From the NCBI RefSeq assembly GCF_015594925.2, contig NZ_CP087591.1, positions 248,001 through 312,000 on the forward strand: a DNA stretch of 64,000 nucleotides. Reading direction: 5' to 3'. Below, in pieces: positions 10,037 to 18,241 of this stretch. A program made the translations under genes and the position numbers. Within the stretch, counting starts at the first letter, position 1. The number at the start of each line of letters is the position of its first letter. The notes under the pieces are model-generated. The model saw only the letters and a program-made list of their open reading frames with translations, searched no databases and had not been told where the DNA came from. Source of the stretch: Vibrio sp. VB16. GTDB taxonomy: Bacteria; Pseudomonadota; Gammaproteobacteria; Enterobacterales; Vibrionaceae.

Positions 10037-10453
10037 TCAGCAGTTTGAACGGTCGATTGATGAGTTAACCAACCTAAACATCAATCGTCACCTTTTGAGC
10101 GTTGAATCTATGTGATTTATTTGAGCCTATTAAAAAAGAATAATGCTATGTAAGATGACATTCATCCTTCCATCACTGCATATTACCGCCCATACTGAGT
10201 GCCTATTGTTTTATGTTTAGCCCGTCAATAAAGGGTTTAAATACTAGGTCCCATCTTACTGACAAATCTATCGAATAATTCAATAGCCCAACGGGGATAC
10301 ATGCCACATGTATCTTAACCTTGGTGAGTTTCATTTCAGGGTTGAATTTAGAATAAGTACGTTATAATATGCAACCGGAAACACACCACTACATCATTAG
10401 ATACCAATAAGATAGAACACGATGAAAGCCCTTATTAGCCAAATGCATTTTAT
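10037..10453. other. Intergenic region upstream of wecA
   Basis: About 400 bases with no convincing gene beyond a 13-codon frame at 10422-10463. The region carries the likely wecA promoter near its right end. Near 10045 there is a half-conserved TGAACGGTCG resembling the TetR operator arm, but without the second arm. Confidence 0.4.
10342..10368 (+). promoter_or_regulatory. Putative sigma-70 promoter of wecA
   Basis: TTGAAT (10342-10347) and a consensus TATAAT (10363-10368) separated by 15 bp, about 85 bp before the wecA start. The spacer is shorter than the optimal 17 bp. Confidence 0.5.
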
Positions 10454-10463
10454 ATGTTTTTAG
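10422..10463 (+). other. Possible 13-residue leader peptide overlapping wecA
   Basis: ATG at 10422 reads MKALISQMHFICF and stops at 10461-10463, ten bases past the first base of the wecA ATG (10454), in another frame. Since wecA has no clear ribosome-binding site, translation of the small frame could deliver ribosomes to it. There is no direct proof that it is translated. Confidence 0.2.
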
Positions 10464-11536
10464 AATTATTTTTTGTATTCATCTACTCTTTTTTGTCACT
10501 TTTCATTATGCGAAAGGTAGCCAACAAAATAGATCTTGTCGATAAGCCTGGTGCACGTAAACACCATGACGGCGCAATACCCCTTGTTGGTGGTATATCA
10601 ATATGTTTATCTATTTCTCAATTTATTGTCTTTAAGCCGAACGTCATACCTCACAGCAACCTTTTCTTGACCTCTATTATTTTGCTGACTATTATCGGCG
10701 CATTGGATGATAAATTTGAGCTCAGTGTTAAAGTGCGATTGGTTATCCAAGCTGTACTCTCCATAGTGATGCTCGGTATCGCGGACATTGAATTGTTACA
10801 CATTGGCAATTTGATGGGGAATGGAGACATTAATTTAGGGATACTTGGCCCATTTGCGACTATCTTTGCCGTTATTGGGGCAATTAACGCCTTCAATATG
10901 GTCGATGGTATTGACGGGTTACTTGGGGGGTTATCTATCATAACCTTTGCAGGGATCTCCATTTTACTTAGAGTAGATGGTCAGAACGGTCTTTCCTACC
11001 TTTGTTTGGTATTTATTGTTGCCATGGTCCCATATGTTTTCATGAATCTTGGTATCTTAGGGCGAAAACGTAAAGTATTTATGGGGGACGCGGGCAGCAT
11101 GATGATTGGTTTCACCGTCATTTGGTTGCTACTTGGCGCGAGTCAAGAAGCGAGTGAACCTCTTATACGTCCAATAACTGCTTTGTGGCTAATTGCCGTG
11201 CCGTTAATGGACATGGCGGCTATCATGCTTCGACGAATCCGTCGAGGAGTATCACCATTTAAGCCTGACCGAGAGCATTTACATCACATATTTCAGCGTC
11301 TAGGCTTTAGTTCTAGACAAACACTGTTCAGTATATGTACGTTTGCGAGTTGCTATGCTGCTTTTGGCATCTATGGCGAGCTATATGCCGTCGCCGAGTC
11401 AACCATGTTTATACTGTTCATGGTGTGCTTTGGCGTATATACCACCCTACTCAGTTACGTTTGGCAGATCACCAGCTTTCTTCGTAGGATCCGCAAAAAA
11501 TCTGAGAAGATGGTTTACGACAATCATAATATTTAA
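10454..11536 (+). CDS. wecA: UDP-GlcNAc:undecaprenyl-phosphate GlcNAc-1-phosphate transferase
   Basis: Polyprenyl-phosphate HexNAc-1-P transferase, 360 aa, about eleven membrane helices. It transfers GlcNAc-1-P from UDP-GlcNAc to undecaprenyl phosphate on the cytoplasmic face and so primes O-antigen, ECA or capsule repeat units. Family motifs present: Asp pair ALDDKFELS (D85, D86), NMVDGIDGLLGG (148-159), the catalytic-loop FMGDAGSMMIGF, and the WecA-specific His-rich HLHHIFQRLG near residue 277. Monocistronic on the plus strand and outside the capsule operon, but probably the initiating enzyme for it, because no other initiating transferase (WbaP/PglC type) is seen in the window. Confidence 0.93.
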   Translation: MFLELFFVFIYSFLSLFIMRKVANKIDLVDKPGARKHHDGAIPLVGGISICLSISQFIVFKPNVIPHSNLFLTSIILLTIIGALDDKFELSVKVRLVIQAVLSIVMLGIADIELLHIGNLMGNGDINLGILGPFATIFAVIGAINAFNMVDGIDGLLGGLSIITFAGISILLRVDGQNGLSYLCLVFIVAMVPYVFMNLGILGRKRKVFMGDAGSMMIGFTVIWLLLGASQEASEPLIRPITALWLIAVPLMDMAAIMLRRIRRGVSPFKPDREHLHHIFQRLGFSSRQTLFSICTFASCYAAFGIYGELYAVAESTMFILFMVCFGVYTTLLSYVWQITSFLRRIRKKSEKMVYDNHNI

Positions 11537-11544
11537 CGCGTTAA

Positions 11545-11990
11545 TAATACCCAGTTTCTCGATGGTTTGTACACATCGCTCTTTTATGTTTAACACTCGC
11601 TTTCAAAATTGTTTCGCTCTTCAGCATGTTTAAACACAGTTGTCTGATCCTTGCGAAACCCTCTCGCACTCTTTTGCTCGTTTTCGGCAAGCGTCTTCAC
11701 CAAAAGCTGTATCTAGCGTCCAATTCATCGACTCAACTAACCAATGTGGACGTGTTGCATTTAACTATTCCTTAGCATTTAAATTCTTCGAGTTAATGTA
11801 GTATCTCACCGTGATTTCCGACTCTTTTGTCACTACTTCTTCTTGTCTTACAGAAACGACAATACCCATTGTTTTTAGCTCGGGCTAATCTGGTTTCTTG
11901 TCTGCCCCGCGATTTTTCTTGCGTGCCGTAAGTATCACCATCGTATTTTTGCAGCATATTCATGTCAAAATAGTTATCCAACAACATAGT
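11545..11990 (-). pseudogene. ISAs1-type transposase relic, central and C-terminal part
   Basis: Frameshifted minus-strand remains. The segment near 11790-11990 reads like the middle of an ISAs1/H-repeat transposase (LDNYFDMNMLQKYDGDTYGT, then RGRQETRLAR). The segment at 11570-11665 encodes the C-terminal FARIRQ-CLNMLKSE-TLKASVKHKRAMC pattern, which is nearly repeated in the relic at 17401-17620. No single frame spans it, so it is inactive. It is the 3' half of an element whose 5' half lies beyond hipBA at 13762-13875. Confidence 0.75.
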
Positions 11991-12042
11991 GACGACACAT
12001 TAAACGCGGCAGTAAACAAAATACAGTTATCTTTTTGAGCGT

Positions 12043-13263
12043 TCAATACTCTTTGATATTTCCTTCCAGTAAGCCCAACATTTCATCTGCAATATGACTA
12101 AAATCCTGATGTTTTATACTGAGCGTTTCAATTATTGGTAAAACATGCAATTTAGCGCGCTCAATCTCATCGATAACTTGAGTAATTTCTTTGTTTGAAA
12201 GTAAGCAGTGTTGCTTAGCAAATTTTACGAGGACTTTCCATTTCGGCCAGCGTTTAGATCCCGTTAAACTTAAGGCCATGGTATCGTTTTTTATATACGG
12301 TGTTGTACTCACAATATCAAATACCGGTGAAAACACGACAGAGGTTTTAGGTAACTCCCCTAACTGATACCCCGACAGGTTTTCATAGAGCACGCCATAA
12401 TTTTTTAAATGTGCATCACCATTTTTTAACATAATATTAATAACTGTCAGCTTAAAAAAATCATACAACGCTGTTTTACGGAATTCTGGAGACACAAATT
12501 GTCTGATGGTATTAGCGCAAGACTCTAAGCTAGCATCATATTTCTGTTTCGTTGAGCGACCTTGTAATACACAAAAATCTTCAAAGCCTATTGGCTGATT
12601 TTCTTTATTAATGTCAAAGCGTTTAGTTATCAACAACCGAGCGTTTTCACTTAAATAGAAAGGTGAAACAGTTAACCCGGCTTCTTTTGCTATACTTAAA
12701 CACACAAACTCATTACAAGCTAATTCTGGATATTCTTTACCCCAACTTTTTACTATATAGGAATCTAGTGGGTAGGTGTTTTTGGGCTCTATTTCATTAT
12801 TATTTATCTGTTTAGCATCTAATAATACTTTAGGTTGAACACCAGCAACCCCTGAACGCAATGCAAATCTTGATAATAACTCAGAAAACAGATCAACATC
12901 CTCGCTTTTAATAAGATGCTCTAGGCTCAAATCAAATTCACTTTCATCAACCAACTCTTGATCTTCAAGTGCATAGCGTATTGAACCAATCTGGTTATTT
13001 CCTAATAATGCTAATACCGTTAGGTCATTACTTCCGTAATGTTTTTCTGTTGCTTTTTCAATCGCTAATCGTAAACCACCTTCAGGCATATTCATCTGAA
13101 AAAAAGGATGTAAGCCTTCATATGAATATGTTTCTAGCCGAATAGGCATAGTAAGAGACAATGCATGCTTTGCATTTAAGTCATACGAGTAGTGATGGTT
13201 CTCATTTTTTTTCTCAAGCCTCCCTACTCTGCTTTTGTGAGTATACACATCAACATTAGCCAT
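12043..13263 (-). CDS. hipA: HipA-family serine/threonine kinase toxin
   Basis: Toxin of a type II HipBA module, 406 aa, near the usual length for E. coli-type HipA. The family phosphorylates a translation-related target (glutamyl-tRNA synthetase in E. coli), causing growth arrest or persistence. Visible features: an N-terminal subdomain (YEGLHPFFQMNMPEG), the loop RSGVAGVQPK corresponding to the regulatory phosphoserine loop, catalytic NGDAHLKNY with the active Asp, and the metal-binding PVFDIVST. It overlaps hipB by 8 bp, so expression is coupled. The pair lies between two halves of a decayed transposase gene, which suggests arrival by transposition or recombination. Confidence 0.9.
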   Translation of the reverse strand: MANVDVYTHKSRVGRLEKKNENHHYSYDLNAKHALSLTMPIRLETYSYEGLHPFFQMNMPEGGLRLAIEKATEKHYGSNDLTVLALLGNNQIGSIRYALEDQELVDESEFDLSLEHLIKSEDVDLFSELLSRFALRSGVAGVQPKVLLDAKQINNNEIEPKNTYPLDSYIVKSWGKEYPELACNEFVCLSIAKEAGLTVSPFYLSENARLLITKRFDINKENQPIGFEDFCVLQGRSTKQKYDASLESCANTIRQFVSPEFRKTALYDFFKLTVINIMLKNGDAHLKNYGVLYENLSGYQLGELPKTSVVFSPVFDIVSTTPYIKNDTMALSLTGSKRWPKWKVLVKFAKQHCLLSNKEITQVIDEIERAKLHVLPIIETLSIKHQDFSHIADEMLGLLEGNIKEY

Positions 13264-13504
13264 TATTAACCTCTTTTAATTGGTCTAAAGTCGGTAAGCC
13301 CGTGTCTGCCACCATTAAGGATTTATTAAATAAATTAAGGATACGCTCAATTTTTCTCAAGCCAACGTCATCATAATCATTTCGCTCAATTTTACCAACA
13401 GTGGTTCTATTAAGTCCCGCATAATCAGCAAGTAACTGTTGGCTCCATTTTCTTTTTTTCCTTTCGTATAGAATGATTTCTGAGATTTTAAGTAATGAAT
13501 TCAT
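13256..13504 (-). CDS. hipB: HipB-like antitoxin, XRE-type repressor
   Basis: 82 aa helix-turn-helix protein, the DNA-binding antitoxin partner of HipA. The HTH reads WSQQLLADYAGLNRTTVGKI, typical of the XRE/Cro family. The ATG at 13504 is chosen over an upstream frame opening at 13579 because AAAAGGA stands seven bases before it and the extra residues would cover the operator. A perfect 11-bp inverted repeat lies just upstream, as expected for repression by the HipBA complex. It overlaps the downstream hipA by 8 bp. Confidence 0.88.
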   Translation of the reverse strand: MNSLLKISEIILYERKKRKWSQQLLADYAGLNRTTVGKIERNDYDDVGLRKIERILNLFNKSLMVADTGLPTLDQLKEVNNG

Positions 13505-13512
13505 ACCCACGT

Positions 13513-13655
13513 CCTTTTTATGTTCATTATACTCACCCATAACAGCAAAAGAAACAAAAATGGTGAGTATAACCACCAATATTTAACTGTTCAGTATTGG
13601 TTGTCTTATGCTAGATAAGCGCATCGTCATTATAGGGGATATTTGTTGAGGAACG
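13513..13655. repeat. hipB promoter-region repeat, copy 1
   Basis: 143 bp containing the hipB operator and its upstream flank. It matches 18099-18241 at high identity and over equal length, with both ends sharp (CCTTTTTATG at one end, GAGGAACG at the other). Copy 1 is attached to hipBA; copy 2 is not. Confidence 0.8.
13527..13572. promoter_or_regulatory. hipB operator, long inverted repeat
   Basis: TTATACTCACC (13527-13537) and GGTGAGTATAA (13562-13572) form a perfect 11-bp inverted repeat with a 24-bp spacer, 23-68 bp upstream of the hipB start. The spacing puts the arms about three and a half helical turns apart, fitting two HipB dimers or a looped complex. A copy with one changed base lies at 18112-18158, far from any hip gene. 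Confidence 0.65.
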
Positions 13656-13761
13656 ACACAAAGCCAACTTTTTTGTTCCTGCTAAAGTGTTGTTAGCAGT
13701 GTGTTACGTTAGCAACAGGAACTTTCGTAAGTAAGCTCACAGCAATGCTTCATCCATTCGA

Positions 13762-13875
13762 TAAAGCATTTTTGCAGTCGAGTCGCATTAATCATTCCCA
13801 CCGCCTTGGCAATCGTCGATGTTGAAGGAACGCCATGACTAAAATCACCAAATCGCTTCGAACTCTTCAAGTTTA
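13762..13875 (-). pseudogene. ISAs1-type transposase relic, N-terminal fragment
   Basis: About 100 bp nearly identical to 17612-17710, encoding (minus strand) the FGxFSHGVPSTSTIA-AMGMI part near the N-terminus of an ISAs1/H-repeat transposase. It is the 5' counterpart of the relic at 11545-11990, with hipBA between them. A unique stretch of about 100 bp (13656-13760) separates it from the hipB promoter repeat. Confidence 0.7.
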
Positions 13876-13927
13876 CTTTCTTCCACAGAAGCTGACCTAT
13901 TGCTAAATCAAAAGCTCATGTTCGACG

Positions 13928-15328
13928 CTATTTAGTAGCGTCGAACTTCTCTTTCCAAGCAATAAACATCTTCTCCGTAACGCCAAGAGACACAATCGCA
14001 CCGCTATGCAGCTTATCAAGTTCAACCGTTGCGATGGAAATAAACTTATCTGCATCTTTAATCTGATGTTTAACGCAGAATTGCTCTAACTGAGTTTGCA
14101 CCTCGTCATCAACAATCATTTCTCTGATGATTTGACCAATGACTTGCTTGCGTTCGCTTCGGAACTTTATTCGATAGGAATCAATAACACCAACGGATTT
14201 TTCAACAACCTCATACTGATGGCTGGAGCGCTCGTAAGCCCAAGCAAAGACCTCTAGTGCTGGGATATGATCGCCTGTCTCATAGAAATAAATTAGAGAC
14301 TTAATATAATCACCTTTAGGGACATCCACAAAGCTTAATGGACATAGGTTTTGTTGGATGAACGGTAAGTTGCAACTTAAACGTGCGGTACGCTTATTTA
14401 CATCCTCAAATGCTTGAAGATATGACAGATGCATGAGTAAAAAGAATGATTGCTCAAATGGATCGTCAATTTTCTCAGCTTTTCTTAGCAGCAGAATAAA
14501 CCACTCTTCGAGTTGCTGAGGAGCATTTAACGGCATGTAAGAAGTCTTGGTAATACTGACCTCAACTTGCCTAATTTGACCGCATGCAGAGCTATTAGAG
14601 AGCAAATCTTGCGATAGGATCTGATGTAAGTTTCTTACCACGAAAGGAGTTACGGAAAGCTCTTCGGCATTCTCAATCAAAAACAAGATAGCTTCTTTGT
14701 GGTTTAAGATCATAACGGTTTCTTCATCGAACTTGCCATCAGCAGCTTCGCCTACTTGCAATAACTTTTCCGTATCAAGAATCGAGTATGTGTTCCCTTC
14801 TAATCGACTAGAGTTGAACGACAAATCTATGAGGAGCCTTTGTGCAATGTCCTTAGCATAAGTCCCAGCAGCCAGTTTCTTGTTGAAACGTTTACCTAGT
14901 CCTCTTAGTTTGAATGCGAATTTTTCTGGAATGTATCGTGTTTTATTGGGAATATAGTTTTCAACCAAAGACAGGTCATAGCACACTTTAGCTCGTGCAT
15001 AAGAAGGGGTTTCAAGGTGCTCAAGTTTCTTCAAGGACGCTTGAGAGAACAGAATGCCATTATCATGTACAGACTCATTTTCTGATGTCTCTGGCAATGT
15101 GTCCTTAGTTTCGATAAGGGACAGGTATCTAAGACCACTTCTTTGACCAGATGTAGCAATACGCAATTCATCTGTGAGCCTTTTTAGGCGTCTTTGAAGT
15201 GTTTTTTCAGTTGTATCAAAAGGTAATAGTTTCTTGATGTCACTTCTTGATAGAGGCTCACTTGCTCTATCGACAATACTTTGAATGAGCTCAAGTTCTT
15301 GCTCGATAGTGATAAAATCTTGTTTCAT
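13928..15328 (-). CDS. Fic-family protein with winged-helix domain, catalytic His replaced
   Basis: 466 aa. Residues about 10-70 form a winged helix (SRSDIKKLLPFD then TLQRRLKRLTDELRI), followed by a Fic N-terminal helical domain and a Fic core. An inhibitory helix motif SSRLEGN, of the form (S/T)xxxE(G/N), marks a class II Fic, where the Glu blocks ATP binding. The Fic signature reads LQAFEDVNKRTARL instead of HxFx(D/E)GNGRxxR, so the catalytic His is Gln (about residue 305) and a Gly is Val. Many winged-helix Fic proteins share this change, so AMPylation may be lost or altered. The ATG at 15328 has AGGTA upstream. Direct and inverted repeats in its promoter suggest autoregulation. Confidence 0.85.
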   Translation of the reverse strand: MKQDFITIEQELELIQSIVDRASEPLSRSDIKKLLPFDTTEKTLQRRLKRLTDELRIATSGQRSGLRYLSLIETKDTLPETSENESVHDNGILFSQASLKKLEHLETPSYARAKVCYDLSLVENYIPNKTRYIPEKFAFKLRGLGKRFNKKLAAGTYAKDIAQRLLIDLSFNSSRLEGNTYSILDTEKLLQVGEAADGKFDEETVMILNHKEAILFLIENAEELSVTPFVVRNLHQILSQDLLSNSSACGQIRQVEVSITKTSYMPLNAPQQLEEWFILLLRKAEKIDDPFEQSFFLLMHLSYLQAFEDVNKRTARLSCNLPFIQQNLCPLSFVDVPKGDYIKSLIYFYETGDHIPALEVFAWAYERSSHQYEVVEKSVGVIDSYRIKFRSERKQVIGQIIREMIVDDEVQTQLEQFCVKHQIKDADKFISIATVELDKLHSGAIVSLGVTEKMFIAWKEKFDATK

Positions 15329-15342
15329 AGTCAACTAATACC

Positions 15343-15430
15343 TGTCCTTAATATCGACACTTTAGCGCCACTAAGGACAGACATCAACTACTAAGGACAC
15401 ATTTAGTGACATACTTAAATACTAAGGTCA
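15343..15430. promoter_or_regulatory. Repeat-rich operator of the fic gene
   Basis: ACTAAGGACA occurs at 15370-15379 and 15390-15399 and as ACTAAGGTCA at 15421-15430. An inverted copy TGTCCTTAAT lies at 15343-15352, next to the fic ribosome-binding site. Steps of 20 and 31 bp place the direct copies about two and three helical turns apart. The winged-helix domain of the Fic protein is the natural candidate to bind them. Confidence 0.55.
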
Positions 15431-15535
15431 GAGTGCACGCTTGTTATGCGCCCTGCGCCCTGCACCAGCGCAGAACTCAACTCGTGATTGACCTGCGCAA
15501 CACCGAGACATGACTCACCTACTGATGTTAATTAA

Positions 15536-15712
15536 ACAAGTAATTTGTTAGCAAGCTTAACGTTTATTATCGAAAAACACCGCTGCTTCATCATCGGTGT
15601 CCAACCCGATGAACTCCAAATTTTAACCCTTCCAATTGACACCGATAGTGGCGTAAAACAGAGTAAATGGATGCTTAACGCCAGCAGTTTTAAAGAGTAT
15701 TGGCATCAATAA
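15536..15712 (+). pseudogene. Orphan 58-codon frame, likely 3' fragment of a lost gene
   Basis: An open frame ending at TAA 15710-15712 reads ...LTFIIEKHRCFII then PIDTDSGVKQSKWMLNASS and KEYWHQ. The composition is protein-like, but there is no ATG near its beginning and no ribosome-binding site, so it looks like the C-terminal end of a truncated gene. I do not recognise the family. It lies in a 500-bp gap between fic and a lipoprotein gene. Confidence 0.3.
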
Positions 15713-15854
15713 ACCCCGTAAATAAGAGAAAGTGAGCCCGTGCGGAGCCTTATTAAACAAGTTGCACTTTACTGATAACTAATGATCATGTATAAACGCC
15801 CTGAAACAAATAATAATGATATATATTAACTACATAACGATGGTTGTCTATTAA

Positions 15855-17291
15855 ATGAAAATGAAAAATAAAAGTAATTTGCTAAAATATTCAGTTCTAG
15901 CTTCAACAATTGCGCTAGCACTAGCAGGTTGTAATTCTGATAGTTCTTCAACAGATACCGGCGATTCAGGTTCAACTGACGGTGCTTATACCCTTCAAGC
16001 TATTGATGGTTACTTAGTTAACGCTGAAGTCTACGCAGATATTGACCAAAACGGCACTCTAACTGATTCAGACGAACTGCTGGGAACTACTGGGGATAAA
16101 GGAACATTCACTGTAGAAAGTGGCTATAAGGATTACCCAATAATTATCAAAGCAATCGCCGGCCAGACTTTTGATACGGATAAAGCGGGTACATTAACCA
16201 GCAATGTAGAATTAATTGCTGAAAAAGGTAGTTCTGTTGTTACCCCTTTCTCTACCTATGCAGTGAAAACAGGAAAAACGCTTGATGAAGTAGCAGCAGA
16301 GCTGCAAATGGATGTCAGTATGATTTCATCAGACTATGTTGCAAGTAAAAGTAATACAGAGCAAACAACAAAACAGACAGCGATCAAAGTGCACTTAGCA
16401 GCCCGTTCAATTGCGCAAACGGTCAATACCCTGGGGACAATCGATACGGCCGGCTTTGAAGACAAGGTTCGCGCAATAAAAAATGCCGTGGATGTTGAAT
16501 TTGATAACACGAGTGATAAATCCAGCTTAGATAGTAAACTGATAGAACTTAATGATAGCAACCAACCATCAACAGAAGATATGCCAACAGGCACGTTGCA
16601 ATCCATGATGCTGGGTAACGTCTATTACGGCATTAATACCAATAGTGCTTATGCAACAATTGAAGGTGTTTCAACCATCGGTTTTGAAGCGGAACCAAAT
16701 GACGATGGCAGCGTTACTTACATGTCCAACAATGATAAGCATAACGAAACATTCGAAGGCACAGCTACATTTAGCTACGATGGTTTTTCTACTGTAGACA
16801 ACGGACAAACTCTAAAAGAAAGCATTATTTATTACGGTAAAGATACTCTGTCTGGTAACAATGAAGAATTCTACCTGAATGTAACCGACGATGGTGACAT
16901 GCTTGCATTTACAACCCGTTTAGATACGTTAACAACATTCTCTCAAGATGAGATTATAAATCAAACTTACTACGTATTGTTTGATGATGCAGGCAGTACA
17001 ACAACACCCGATGTCACAATGGCTAAGATGACCTTTAATGATGATGGCACCATGAGCATTGTAGAAGGCAGCGAAACCTTTAACGATGCAACTTGGGACC
17101 TAATAAGTGGAGGCCTGTCTGTTTCAGGCATTTATGATGATGGTAGTGACTGGAATGTGATGCCTGCTGTGGGTAATCACGAAATGATTCTGCTGGTTAA
17201 CAAAACAGAAACACCAAACATCGCTCACGTAATGGTGAAAAACGAAGATCTGGCTAACTCACTTTACCAGAAGTGGAGCAGCGGTCAGTAA
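15855..17291 (+). CDS. Large lipoprotein of unknown function
   Basis: 478 aa. Signal peptide with lipobox LALAGC (Cys26), followed by a Ser/Thr/Asp-rich linker (SDSSSTDTGDSGST), so it is probably anchored in the outer membrane. The next segment (AIDGYLVNAEVYADIDQNG, then DELLGTTGDKGTFTV) looks like a carboxypeptidase-regulatory or Ig-like beta domain often found in Vibrio and Shewanella surface lipoproteins. The rest is acidic and beta-rich with repeated DDG motifs, possibly calcium-binding. It is alone between fic and IS relics and has its own terminator. No enzymatic motif was seen. Confidence 0.8.
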   Translation: MKMKNKSNLLKYSVLASTIALALAGCNSDSSSTDTGDSGSTDGAYTLQAIDGYLVNAEVYADIDQNGTLTDSDELLGTTGDKGTFTVESGYKDYPIIIKAIAGQTFDTDKAGTLTSNVELIAEKGSSVVTPFSTYAVKTGKTLDEVAAELQMDVSMISSDYVASKSNTEQTTKQTAIKVHLAARSIAQTVNTLGTIDTAGFEDKVRAIKNAVDVEFDNTSDKSSLDSKLIELNDSNQPSTEDMPTGTLQSMMLGNVYYGINTNSAYATIEGVSTIGFEAEPNDDGSVTYMSNNDKHNETFEGTATFSYDGFSTVDNGQTLKESIIYYGKDTLSGNNEEFYLNVTDDGDMLAFTTRLDTLTTFSQDEIINQTYYVLFDDAGSTTTPDVTMAKMTFNDDGTMSIVEGSETFNDATWDLISGGLSVSGIYDDGSDWNVMPAVGNHEMILLVNKTETPNIAHVMVKNEDLANSLYQKWSSGQ

Positions 17292-17308
17292 TAAATACTG
17301 ACCCATAA

Positions 17309-17337
17309 AAATCAGCAGAGGCTCTCTCTGCTGATTT
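17309..17337 (+). terminator. Rho-independent terminator after lipoprotein gene
   Basis: AAATCAGCAGAG (17309-17320) pairs with CTCTGCTGATTT (17326-17337) around a 5-base loop, followed by ATTTA, 17 bp after the stop codon. Confidence 0.8.
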
Positions 17338-17400
17338 ATTTAGAATAAACTCAATCAAGAATTCAGACATAAACTCTCCCTCACCGTAATCTGTAAGCGA

Positions 17401-17860
17401 TTAATGAACCTTTCTTAAGAGAGCAATCACGGAAAAATCATGAACATCCCCGTCAATAAAGGCTTGCAGAACCTTCAAAAGATACTCGGAATCCATCGCA
17501 CACATCGCTCTTTTATGTTTAACACTCGCCTTTAGTGTCGTTTCACTCTTCAGCATGCTTAAGCACATTTGTCTGATCCTTGCGAAATTCTCTGCACTCT
17601 CTTCCGCTCCATAAAGCATTTTTGCAGTCGAGTCGCATTAATCATTCCCATCGCTCTGGCTATCGTTGATGTTGAAGGAACACCATGACTAAAACCACCA
17701 AATCGCTTCAAAAAATCCAACCGAGCTTGACCGTAAAGACTTATCGCTTTCCAATCATCTTGACCAGAAAGCACAGCGAAAATTATTAACATAATAATAT
17801 CAGTAACTTATGCTCGACTTTACCTTGTTGTCGGTAATCTAGAATTACATCGAAATGCAT
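17401..17860 (-). pseudogene. ISAs1-type transposase relic with internal deletion
   Basis: Reading on the minus strand from ATG 17860: MHFDVILDYRQQGKVEHKL, then after frameshifts FAVLSGQDDWKAISLYG and FLKRFGGFSHGVPS, all N-terminal signatures of ISAs1/H-repeat transposases. This jumps at about 17610 straight to the C-terminal NFARIRQMCLSMLKSE / KHKRAMCAMDSEYLLKVL. The central DDE catalytic part is missing, so it cannot transpose. Nearly the same fragments occur at 11545-11990, 13762-13875 and 18241-18420. Confidence 0.82.
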
Positions 17861-18098
17861 AAATGGGTGCTGGTTACTCATCGTTGGACCTTCAATTTGT
17901 CTATGGAGGTATTAGATAACACTGAAAATGATCGACAAATCGATCATCGGTTAATTGACTGTTATGTGATAGCGCTAAGTAGTGAGGCTCTAAAATTGAG
18001 AACCCACTACGCCACGACCCCTTTAAACATGAACATGTACGTGAATTTTCCCTGCCACGAACCCTTTAAACATGGGCATGTTCGTGAATTTCCCCTGC
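17690..18098. repeat. Long direct repeat, copy A
   Basis: About 400 bp covering the transposase 5' end and its upstream flank, repeated about 555 bp downstream (18246-18620) at roughly 85-90 % identity by eye. The shared stretch ATAAATGGGTGC-GGTTACTCATCGTTGGACC is almost unchanged in both. A copy of the hipB promoter separates the two. Confidence 0.75.
18012..18097. repeat. 43-bp tandem repeat, two units
   Basis: Two head-to-tail units (18012-18054 and 18055-18097) of a 43-bp sequence beginning CCACGA-CCC and ending TGAATTT-CCCTG; a third unit lies at 18572-18614. Each holds an imperfect inverted repeat, clearest in unit 2 as CACGAAC...GTTCGTG. Position upstream of the transposase start suggests IS-end or H-repeat-like sequence. 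Confidence 0.7.
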
Positions 18099-18241
18099 CC
18101 TTTTTATGTTCATTATACTCACCAAAAACAATAAAACGAAGGAAAGCGGTGACTATAACCACCCATATTTAACTATTCAATATTGGTTGTCTCATGCTAG
18201 ATGAGCGCATCGTCATTATAGGGGATATTTGTTGAGGAACG
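18099..18241. repeat. hipB promoter-region repeat, copy 2 (orphan operator)
   Basis: 143 bp matching 13513-13655, including the HipB operator as ATACTCACC...GGTGACTAT (one arm with G-to-C change). No hip gene is attached: at GAGGAACG it is joined directly to a transposase N-terminal fragment. It may still bind HipB. Confidence 0.75.

Noticed and set aside
10040..10060. Second TetR-type operator (TTTGAACGGTCGATTGAT).
   Set aside because: Only one arm matches the operator at 2020-2035, and no gene starts close downstream.
15431..15535. Integron attC-like site (CTTGTTATGCGCCC... to ...GCAAGC) near the fic gene.
   Set aside because: No convincing paired core sites (RYYYAAC/GTTRRRY) with a foldable inner repeat could be found, and neighbouring genes are not arranged as cassettes.
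17855..18172. Plus-strand open frame of 105 codons (MHKWVLVTHRW...) and its partner at 18415-18624.
   Set aside because: They are the antisense of the transposase start and IS flank. Both copies have the frame only because the DNA is duplicated; no ribosome-binding site was seen.
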